22,990 bases of DNA from the NCBI GenBank assembly GCA_000697335.1, contig JNEM01014406.1, forward strand, positions 1-22,990. The letters are read 5' to 3'. Made by a program: the position numbers and the translations under genes. Of the stretch, positions 11,101 through 20,570 are shown piece by piece (position 1 is the stretch's first letter; each line of letters begins with the position of its first letter). The DNA is from Conidiobolus incongruus B7586 (lineage: Eukaryota > Entomophthoromycota > Entomophthoromycetes > Entomophthorales > Conidiobolaceae). The notes below the pieces were generated by a model, which worked only from the letters and a program-made list of their open reading frames with translations, was not told where the DNA came from and did no database searches.

Positions 11101-11485
11101 ACCAGAGCCCTTAATTAATCGTGACGAGTTGATGGCTTTAGTAGAAACTAAGAATCAAACTAAATCCAGTGACCAAGTAACCAGCATTGATAGCCTCTAC
11201 TCTGATTCAGGGTCTGCAAAACCCACAGACCAAGAAACCCTTTCTTCGGCTTCGTCCCGCCCACTATCACCCGAATCGAACCCAGCTAAGCCCGTCAAAT
11301 TCAGACCATTTGAATGCATATCATTGTATCCATACACGCCTCGGTCTGAAGTAGAAATGCCGCTCGAAGTAGGCACACTACTCACAGTATATCGAGCAAC
11401 ACAGGATGATCCACCCTGGTGGTATGGTAAGTCCAACATGGGGAAAAAAGGTTGGTTCCCATCTAACTACACTCAAAGGCGATAA
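8139..11485 (+). CDS. Rho-family GEF with DH, BAR and SH3 domains
   Basis: Six exons (8139-8618, 8670-9518, 9572-9673, 9726-9926, 9983-10279, 10337-11485) join in phase 0 throughout to give 1025 residues. Introns are 51-57 nt. Residues 1 to about 330 are Ser/Asn/Pro-rich and look disordered, with RPLPNLP at 49-55 and six Asn at 75-80. The DH domain (about 331-520) begins VINELISTESAYCHDL and has the diagnostic LLIKPAQRFLKYPLLIKELI across the exon 3-4 join. A BAR-like helical region (about 545-750) includes FIPKVHQLLDLYKNPY. After a Ser-rich linker, an SH3 domain ends the protein (965-1025) with SLYPY, WWYG and GWFPSNY. No PH domain is evident; DH followed directly by BAR is the layout of animal Tuba/ARHGEF38 and fission yeast Gef1. 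By family it would exchange nucleotide on Cdc42 or Rho at curved or growing membranes; the exact GTPase is inferred. A downstream start at 8244 is possible. Confidence 0.92.
10280..10336 (+). other. GEF intron 5 with two competing acceptors
   Basis: The donor GTAATA at 10280 can pair with an AG ending at 10336, which keeps the BAR frame (ESKLNHFIPKVHQLL). A stronger-looking acceptor with a T-rich tract (TTTCTTAG) ends 16 nt earlier, at 10320. Using it shifts the frame and reaches a stop 24 codons on, removing the rest of the BAR region and the SH3 domain. The downstream site is chosen because it restores family-like sequence. Confidence 0.75.
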
Positions 11486-14400
11486 ACCACAAAATTTTTA
11501 TTTAACAAATCAACCTTCACAAGGAGGCACTTTTTGTAAATTTTAACCTTCATTAAATCCGATTTATTACATGTATATTATTACAATTTCCATTAATCAT
11601 CTAATGTAATAATTTAACTTATTTCGACTTTATTTCAAAGTTTTTGTTTTTATTTGAAAGTTTTGCTTTTATAAATTTAATTTCAAAACAATATTATCAA
11701 ATTAATAAACGAATTTTATTGATTGTTTTATGTACATCAATTAAGATTAGGTTATACAAAAATTTGAATTTAATACTTAATATTGTAGAATTTTAATACT
11801 ATATAAGTTGACTTGATTTTTACTTGATACATATAATTTTATAATATTAATAATATTATATGTTTATTAAATACTATTTGTTTTAAACAATATTTAGAAA
11901 GTGCAAATTGAATCAATTGTTATACTTAATGATTCATAAATATATTTTAATATAAAAATAATAATATAATTATGCTATATAATTTAAAATCTACTCATTG
12001 AAAATATTAATTTAAATTTGATTATTTAATAATAATACAATTATTATTATTCAAAAATTTCATGCTTTTTGGATAACCTTATGATTAAATCAAAATAATA
12101 ATTAACTAGTATATTTTTCTTACTATAATTACTTAATAGTATCTAATAAATTAATTTAATTCAGTTAAATCAATTATTATTTTATTATAATTTATCGTGA
12201 TAAAATTAATATGAATACATAAATTAAATAAAAGTTATAAGGAAAATATTTTGAACTAATTTGATTATTAGACAATTAGTAAAAATCCATTTATTCATTA
12301 TTTTTTGAAAAAAAAATACGAATATATTATTTGTTTGAATTCATATACCTTTTATATACTCATCAATTCAATCTATTATTTTATAAATAGATATTATTAT
12401 AATATATTTTTGATATAAACTATGTAAAATTAGTCCAAGAATCTTATACATCATTTATATTGTATTCTATTTAAATTATTAAATATTTTACCATTAACTT
12501 TATGATATACTTATACCTCGTATAATAAAGGAATTATGTTAAATATTAATTACTTTTTCATTATTAATATTAGATAGACTATTAAATTCAAAAAAAAATA
12601 TTATTATTATTATTAATTTTAAAAGATTTAGTTAATGATTTTTCATTATCTTAAGTTATATTTTTTTTCAATTTTAGTAAATTAACATATTGGTATAAAT
12701 ATTTATATTTATTAATTTAAATAATGAAATATTTTTCATAATTAAATTGTTTTGATTTATTTTATTATTTTAATTTATTCTCATTTAATATTCATTAAAA
12801 ATATTATGATTTGAATTGATTATTTTTAAGTATTAAAATTGCTTAAGATTTTTTAACTTGAATATAGAAATAGTAATAATAGTAGTAATAATATTAATAG
12901 AAATATTAATTTTGAGACTTTGTTGGATAATAAAATACTTGAAATTAAAAAAAAATAAAATATATTTACTTATAACTATAATAATATTGTCATATATTTA
13001 AAGATAAAAAAACAATAGTAATCTGATATTTCACTAATAATATGTAATATATATTAAATTAAATTTTGAGGGAATATTAATTTTCATTATTAGAAAAAAA
13101 TTGACTATATTTGAGAAAAAAAATAAAAAGGAATAATTATATTTCTGTAATAAAATTAATATATATATATCTTTGAATTATTTAAAATCAAATTTTGTTA
13201 CCTATTATTATTAAATAATGAAAATATATTGAATATCAAATATAAATCACAATATAAGGTAATAAATTTATTTTTTATTTTTAGAAAATTCAGTGTCAAT
13301 AAATCAAATTTATATTTTACATTATTATTGATAACCTGAAATTTAGAATTATAAACTAATTATGCAATAAAGGTCAAATTAAATAAACTATCAATTAAAA
13401 AATTCAAACAATTTCTACTTATTTAAGTGAGAATGAATTCATAGTATCAAAGTGAAATTTAACAGTTTGGTAATACTAAGGCTTTGTAAAAGAAGCCAAT
13501 TACATCAAATTCATTTTTTATATCATCATAATAGTATTTATAATTGAAAAATAAGATAGCAAATTAAATAGCCAGCCCTAGGTTAGTTATATTTAATTAA
13601 GTACAAATTTTCAAATTTAATTAATTATATTTTTATTTAAATTTATAAAATTCAACTCAAATAGTTTAGTGATTAATTTAATATTAACTGTTAAATATTG
13701 CAAAAATTAATTAATCAAATAATAATATAATTAAATATAAATAATATTAAAGCTTTTATAAAATTTAATATATATTAAAATATATAAAATATAATATCAT
13801 CCTTAAAATTTTAATCATAAAGCAAAATATTTTGATAATTCCATTAAATTAATAAATCAATATATTAAAACTTAACAATAGAATTATAACTTATTTGGAA
13901 ACTAATATTAATACTATTATTAAAACGAAAGTTTTATAAGTTTATATTAATTTCAAAAGATAAGTATATAAAATATTTTTTTATAGTTTTGAAATATTTA
14001 CCTAATTTTTATTTTATAATTATTTCAAATTTAATATATTATTACTAATAAAACATTTTATATAATTGATGATTTATCTTATTATATATAATGCTAACCA
14101 CCAAAAAAATATAAATATATATTTTTTTACCCTATACCATTGAATTAATCATTAAAATAATAAATTACTAATTATTGACAAATAATTTTAATATTAAATA
14201 TTTTAATAATAAAATATAATTCCATATAACCCAAAAAAATATATTTACATATTGTATTAAAAATTCAAGCTATTATTAATATGGATTTATAATATTTTAT
14301 AAACCTCTTGTATAAATAGTGTTAATAGTCTGTGATAATCCACAATGGTAGTAATCAAATACTATAAATATTATAATATAAAGGAAGACTTATAGATATA

Positions 14401-16454
14401 AAATTACTTAAATTTTGTAGGCTTATATATTTACTCTATAAGCTAATTTAGAGTCATTTATTTTAGCCAATTATATCCAATACTAGCAATTGATAATAGT
14501 AATAGTCCTATATTTAATAATTAAAATATTGATTTAATGAATATTCCAAGTATTAATTAATTGTAAAAGAAAAAAAGAGACCAAGTTTATTAAGCAAATT
14601 GAATAAATTTTTACAATTAATTTTTTTGCATTAACTCAAGTGTGTAACTGAGTATAAAATTTGATAAAATAATTAGTGATGAACAAATAAGATAAAATAT
14701 ATCAAGAATTTCAAAATCTAGTTTTTTTATATAATTATAAATATTAAATAATTTAAGAGCTGTTATTATGTTTTCAAAAAATTATATATATTAGATATTT
14801 TTTTAAAAAATCTTATTAGTTATAATTCAAGGTCTAGTATAATTATTAAAATAATGGCTATACTAGATATTGATACCTTGTTTTGAATATTTTTCCTTAA
14901 TATGAATTTTAAAATAATTAAAATAAATGAATTATTAAACGTCATTATTGTTAATAAGATAAAATAGTTCTTGCTATATTGAATATATATTAATGAACGA
15001 TATTATTTTTATTTATTGATTAATAAAATTTGAATAATAAGGATAATATATTCTTAGTTTTTGGAGAAGAATATTTGATAATAAGCCAATATTAAATTAA
15101 TCAAAAAACCCATTATTTTTGTAAAAATAATATGAACAATGATTAAAAGTATATTTACCATATGATTTTATTTTAATCTATTTCAAAAATTTAAAATTAA
15201 TTTTTTTTGTTTTATTATATGTTTTTTGAAATAAAAGCCTAAAAATTAACATATATATTTGATTAGTATTAATATAATTAAAGTCAAAAAATATCGGTTT
15301 TATATTTATGTAAAAAAGTATCTATAAGATATAAGTAATATTTGGAAATATATAAATACCCTATTGAATTTAATATTTTAATCATACAGAGTTATTATTT
15401 TAATCAATAATCAATATGTATATTAACTTAAACACTAATATATACGATATGATAATTATATAATATTAAATTATCAATCCAAATTAAAATAAACATAATT
15501 CAGATTCAAATTAAAAGGAAATAAAAATAACTTAAATACATAAAAAATAAAAAACTTTCTAATTTTGAATATTAATCAGAACAGCTGATAAATTAATTAA
15601 TATATAAAATAGAAACGATCCAAACACTTTGAAAATAATATTTATTGAAGCTACAAATGCCAAATATCAATATGTTAGAATTTTTTATTTCGCGAGAAGT
15701 TCAAATGATTGTAAAAAATTTCAATAATGTATTTTAATAACTAGTAATTCATGTATTCACAGTAGATGTATTCATTGATATTAGGAAATTAGCTGCTTTA
15801 GAGAATTTCTTTTGCTAATATGAATATTTATATTAACAACTTTGATGTTTCTCAGTTATGTAACTTATATCTGAAAATTAAATTTTCGAAATTTTCAAAC
15901 GTAGGAATCGTGTAATTGATTGAACTAAATGTTTATTAAAGTTCATGATAATCAACACTGTATTCAATTGTTGATGTTTATGATTATAAGAAATGGAGGA
16001 TATTATAGGTTATTTTATTAAACTATTTTATGGTAACATTATATTTAATAATTATTATATTTAATCACCAATATTTTTGCGATTCTTCTAACCTTTTTAG
16101 ATAATTCCAAATTTGGGTGACAGATTTTATTATTGGTAATTTTGTTTGCTTAACTCTGATTAGTTAAAACGTATCAAGTTTAGATTAGATTTAGATTGGA
16201 TCATGAAGTTATTGAAATAATTTATAGTGATAATTTAAATAAAAAGAAGTATAAGATTAAAGTTTAATAATAGTGATTGGGTAGAATAATCAATAAAAAT
16301 ATTAAAGCTGATGATAAGTAGTGATATATTCAATATGAAGAAAATGATAAATTATAACTAAAACTAGTAAGATAAGGTTGTAAATATTGCCAAATTGGAA
16401 GTAAATCGATTATTTAGTTGAACAAATTGGGAATAAAATAGCACTCGCAGGAAA

Positions 16455-16574
16455 TTAGATTTTCCTCCACTCAAGATCGACTATTGGCACCTCTAATAGT
16501 ATACCATCTGTATCACACCAATTCCAATTAGTTTCACCAAAGATTTGAAGTGTCAAAATTCCTCCAATCAGCAT
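16455..16574 (-). other. Exon-like G+C island with a short minus-strand ORF
   Basis: Between 16441 and 16580 I count 55 G or C in 140 bases (about 39%), similar to real exons here and well above the surrounding desert. On the minus strand an acceptor-like T-tract plus GCAG runs straight into ATG at 16574. The frame then stays open for 39 codons (starting MLIGGILTLQIFGETNWN) to TAA at 16455. It could be the last exon of a small gene, a remnant of an old gene, or a conserved non-coding element. No convincing upstream exon was found and the peptide is not recognised. Both strands give short open stretches, so the coding strand is uncertain. Confidence 0.25.
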
Positions 16575-17131
16575 CTGCAAAAAAATTCTTGGTTATATGG
16601 AAACCTATAATTCAACAAGTCGAACACTTTTGAATTGAACTAGTGCAAGAACATTATTTGTATTAGGAGATTTATATTTTAAAGTTAGCAATAAAACATT
16701 TTTAGTGTATTTATAATACCAAAGAATATGATTGGATGACTGAAATAATTTCTGTTATATTGAATATGGATTATTGAAACTAAATGATTCATTTGATTTA
16801 TTTAGGGTGATTATAATTAAACAAAAGATACAATCACCTTTGTGAATAATAAAATATTGCAATAAATCTTACATATTAAATGAATTTAATCCTTATTTAA
16901 AGTATCATGTGTTATAATTATCAGTTATTAATAAAATAGTTGTATATCTATTGTGAAAATGAATTATTTGGTCTGATATTCATCAGTTGGATATAATATC
17001 AAATTATAATCGAATGATATTGGAAGGAAAATTAATTAATAACGTGTTATTCAGAAATATTATGAATAGTGATGCAGTTTAATGTGTGGGCAAAATAAAA
17101 ATATAAAGTAATGATATTATAAAATGAATAT

Positions 17132-17155
17132 TATATATATATATATATATATATT
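17132..17155. repeat. Short (TA)n microsatellite
   Basis: A run of about 12 TA units lies roughly 500 bp upstream of the KIN1 start codon. It is a simple repeat, likely to vary in length. Confidence 0.9.
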
Positions 17156-17368
17156 GTTAATTTATATTCTTTACATATAATTAATATAAATATATAAGAT
17201 ATTTAATATTATGATAATGAATTTTATTAAATTAATATGTATTCAGGGGAGTAGGATGAATGAAAATAATGAGACTAACAATATTAAATTGAGGCAACTG
17301 AAGAAACTTGTTAAATTTAATTTGAAGGATTGATCTTCTAATTATTTCCCAATTCAATTTGATATTAC

Positions 17369-17398
17369 TTCTCCATCTCCTTCCTCTTTTACTTTTCA
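17369..17398 (+). promoter_or_regulatory. CT-rich tract upstream of KIN1
   Basis: A pyrimidine-rich run (TTCTCCATCTCC followed by TTCCTCTTTT) begins about 285 bp before the KIN1 start codon, after which no ATG occurs until the gene. CT-rich tracts commonly lie next to transcription starts in fungal promoters. A core-promoter role is inferred from position only. Confidence 0.4.
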
Positions 17399-17498
17399 TT
17401 TTTGATTTAAATTTAAAAACTCAACATTTAATTACTTCTTGTTTAGTAATAATAATTATTAATCACATATATTATATTTTATTCATACCACTATTTCT

Positions 17499-17510
17499 AT
17501 TCAGCTGAAT
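17499..17510. promoter_or_regulatory. 12-bp palindrome with a CAGCTG core upstream of KIN1
   Basis: ATTCAGCTGAAT is a perfect palindrome about 143 bp before the start codon, with an E-box type CAGCTG centre such as bHLH dimers bind. CAGCTG also occurs in the deserts near 15.59 and 21.31 kb, so chance is quite possible. Confidence 0.3.
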
Positions 17511-17652
17511 AACTTTATTCATTTATTATTAACTGTCACGTAATATCGGATTAACTTTTTTAATTCTCATTTTCTAACAAACACGGTCAATATAAAATTT
17601 GCCTTGTTTTTGTTTATCTGAATTATCAAACTATTTAAAATCAAATTGAAAG

Positions 17653-20570
17653 ATGATGGCCACTCCTCAATTACCTGTGCCGCCACCTAAACCTAGTGCT
17701 TACTCAACAAATTCAACTAACAACACTACCACTACTACTATTACTAATAATGATAATAATAATAATGAACTACTAAAAGAAATCGACGAAGATGAACTTC
17801 CTTTATCTGAATTTCCTCATTCTGAAGGTTTTAAACACAGGCCAGTTCAGAGAAGAGCCACAGCTCCCACTCGTCGTCCCGATCCGTCTCCTCAAATGAA
17901 TCCTTCTTCACGTCCTCATTATAAACCGTCTCACCAGCACCCTCCTCCTAAACCTCAGAATGGTCTTGAACACAGAAGGTCACTCCACCCTCAACCACAA
18001 CAACCGCCAAGATATAAGAGAAAAATTGGTCCCTATACTTTGACCAAAACTCTTGGTGCAGGTAGTATGGGCAAAGTGAAGCTTGGAGTTCACGAGGTAG
18101 ACAACTCTAAGGTATGTGCCATTGCATATTATTAAAACTTGAATAAATATCAACTTTTTTTGACTTTAGGTTGCTGTTAAAATTATTCCCCGAAAACCTA
18201 TGGAAAGTTCGCGTTCTGCATCCAGTACACCAGTACCCACAAACGTTGCATCTCCATCGCCAAGTGACCGATCGAGGCCTGTAGATGCGGATTCAATTTC
18301 CATATCAGATACAACAATTGGAGAAGACAAGCGCGTCTTGAGAGAGGTTTCTATCCTAGCACTTCTTCACCACCCTTATATTGTCCAACTCATAGATTTT
18401 GTTATCACAACACACTATTACTATTTGATTTTCGAATACGTAGAAGGTGGACAAATGCTCGATTATATTATTAGTCATGGTAAATTAAGTGAAAGGGTTG
18501 CTAGAAAGTTTATTCGACAAATTGTCAGCTCTCTAGACTATTGTCATAAAAATTCAATTGTTCATCGAGGTAAGCATTCATGATATCATGTATCCTACAC
18601 CTTTGAAGTTATTTATTTTTTCAAGCTTAAAATCTGATTAATAATACTCACAGTATGATTTCATTCAATGCTCACTATATTGTATTTTAGATTTAAAAAT
18701 TGAAAATATTTTGATTTCTAACTCTGGTGATATTAAAATTATCGATTTTGGCCTTTCTAATCTCTACAGCAGTCAGTCTCATCTATCTACATTCTGTGGC
18801 TCTCTCTATTTTGCAGCCCCCGAACTTCTTAGGGCTCATGCATATACTGGTCCTGAAGTGGATTTGTGGAGCTTGGGTATAGTTCTTTATGTGTTGGTAT
18901 GTGGGAAAGTTCCTTTCGATGATCAATCAATGGCAGTATTGCATGCCAAAATTAAGAGAGGTGTTGTTGAATATCCATCATTTCTTTCCAGTGAATGCCG
19001 TCACTTAATTTCTAGATTGCTTGTCACTGACCCTTCAGAAAGAGCTGATATGATTGAAGTCAAGAACCATCCTTGGTTATTGAAAGGATATGCAGGTCCT
19101 CCAGACTCGTACCTTCCCCAACGTCAGCCCATTCAGCCTCCTATTGATATGAACATTGTCGATAAGTTATCTGGATTCCAACTCGGAAGCAAAGAAGGAG
19201 TCAAGAATCAAATCATCTGTGCTGCCAAACAGCTCTCCAATATTTCCGAGAACAAGTATGCACCTGGTGTCCAACTCAAGGTGAACAAGAATCACCATAG
19301 AGGAGGAGGAAGAGCACCAATTAAATCCCCCATAAGTTTTCCAGCAGCATCATTGTATTATCTTGCAAAAGAAAAGGTTGAAAGAGAAGCTTTAGGAGAT
19401 GCTGCTAAACAACTAACTTTCCCGCTGGATCAGGAGGTTGGAACTTCTACTTCTTCAGCACATGTTAATATTGCGGCATCAACTAATACCAGTAGTAATA
19501 GCTTACACCCGAATAATAGTGTCAGAAGGTCAACATCTGGTGTTGCTAGATCAAAATCATGTAGACCTGCTGTTGATGGAAAATATCCTTCAATGCAAAG
19601 AGGAACTTTCCAAAATAGATCAGTTCGCAATTCTACTCCTCAATCACTTGATGTTCCTAAACCAGATCCTAATACAACAAGTAGATGGTCAGATGTTGAA
19701 ACTTCCTGCCCATCAAGTTTAACTCCTAATCCTCCTCGCAAAATTCCTTCTTCAAGCCCATTATCAGCCAAAAGTGAACAAACTTCTACTGTTAGTGATT
19801 ATAGCGAACCAAAACCAAGTATCGAGGCTGGTGTTATTTCCGCTCCAGCTTCCTCTGTACCTGAACCCAAAAATACTGAGAATCTTAGAGTGAGTACATT
19901 AGCAACCAGTGAAAAGACAGGCAAGCCTGAACGCAAGCCTAGCAAGCTGAAGAAATTTGGACAGCTTCTATTAACTAGAGGACCCAGCATGCGCGAAGCT
20001 CGCAGAAAGCCTCCATCTGCAGTTTCTTCTCCTACCACTTCCGATGCTCCACATTCTATTCAGGGAATTCAATCTGTTTATCTTAAGGGTCTTTTCTCAG
20101 TACAAACAACAAGTACAAAGAAACCTGCAACAATTCGTCAAGAAATAGTTCGCGTTTTGAATCAAATGGGATTGTCCTGGCGTGAATCAGATGGCTATAT
20201 CAGCGTCGCACAAAGCTCTGGTGACAAAGTACCTCCTTCAACCCCTCAATCTGATTCACCTGGCTTAAGCCAATCGGCACCTGAATCCAAAGGTAAATAC
20301 CTTAAACCATTACCCGCTCTTCCCAATCCGGTTCCTGAGAATATAGAAGATAGTGCCAGTCAGAGTGGTGACTCTGATCATATGAATACATCTGATGTGA
20401 TTGAACCTACAGATATTGATACTGGTAAACTATCCGTTCGATTTGAAATTTATATTGTTAAGATTCCATTGTTGCTGGGTATTCATGGTATCAAGTTCAG
20501 GAGACTTGTTGGTCATCCATGGGAATATAAAGAGCTATGCTCAAGAGTGCTGGAACAACTCAGACTATAG
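17653..20570 (+). CDS. KIN1/MARK-family Ser/Thr protein kinase with KA1 domain
   Basis: Exons 17653-18111, 18170-18569 and 18691-20570 join to 912 residues; introns are 58 and 121 nt. A disordered Pro/Asn/Thr-rich N-terminus (1-127) precedes the kinase domain (about 128-415): GAGSMGKV loop (135-142), VAVK with Lys157, Glu212 in RVLREV, HRDLKIEN (Asp287), DFG (305-307), T-loop Thr320 in LSTFCGSLYFAAPE, and PFDD. All catalytic residues are present. A low-complexity insert of about 40 residues (about 164-203) separates the catalytic Lys from helix C. After the kinase come a UBA-like stretch (about 439-470), the family motif ASLYYLAKEKVERE (506-519), a long Ser/Pro-rich linker, a basic segment containing KKFGQLLLTRGPSMR, and the C-terminal KA1 domain (about 750-912, starting YLKGLFSV and ending VLEQLRL). 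KIN1/PAR-1 kinases act at the cell cortex in polarity and cell-wall or septum control, with KA1 binding acidic phospholipids; that role is inferred from family. The start is ATG-ATG; either may be used. Confidence 0.95.
18570..18690 (+). other. KIN1 intron 2, splitting the catalytic Asp codon
   Basis: A phase 1 intron of 121 nt with GTAAGC donor and TATTTTAG acceptor interrupts the codon of Asp287 in HRDLK: G lies in exon 2 and AT in exon 3. It is about twice the length of every other intron in the window. Confidence 0.9.

Larger units (their letters stand above)
11486..17652. other. 6.2 kb AT-rich desert between the GEF and KIN1 genes
   Basis: From 11486 to about 15.6 kb the sequence is extremely AT-rich with dense stops in every frame; no gene, RNA or transposon is recognised. 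AATAAA at 11704-11709 is a possible polyadenylation signal for the GEF. G+C rises after about 15.7 kb, with a distinct island at 16441-16580 (listed separately). From about 17.24 kb the sequence becomes promoter-like, with a CT-rich tract and no ATG between 17400 and the KIN1 start. A 25-codon ORF at 17256-17333 (starting MNENNETNN) lies before that tract and is probably outside the mRNA. Confidence 0.55.

Noticed and set aside
11197-11439. 80-codon minus-strand frame under the GEF SH3 region
   Set aside because: It is antisense to a clear SH3 domain and has no recognisable content of its own.
15960-15990. Short hairpin (ATCAACA with TGTTGAT) in the desert
   Set aside because: A 7-bp stem with a loop of about 11 nt is expected by chance in AT-rich DNA of this length.
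16451-16531. Plus-strand open frames through the 16.5 kb island
   Set aside because: They are under 30 codons, lack a start codon and are bounded by stops. The minus-strand frame is longer and has a start and an acceptor-like sequence, though neither is proven.
19430-20038. Other-frame ORFs of 66-94 codons inside the KIN1 linker
   Set aside because: They overlap a low-complexity but continuous kinase frame that is needed to reach the KA1 domain, and they show no family motifs.
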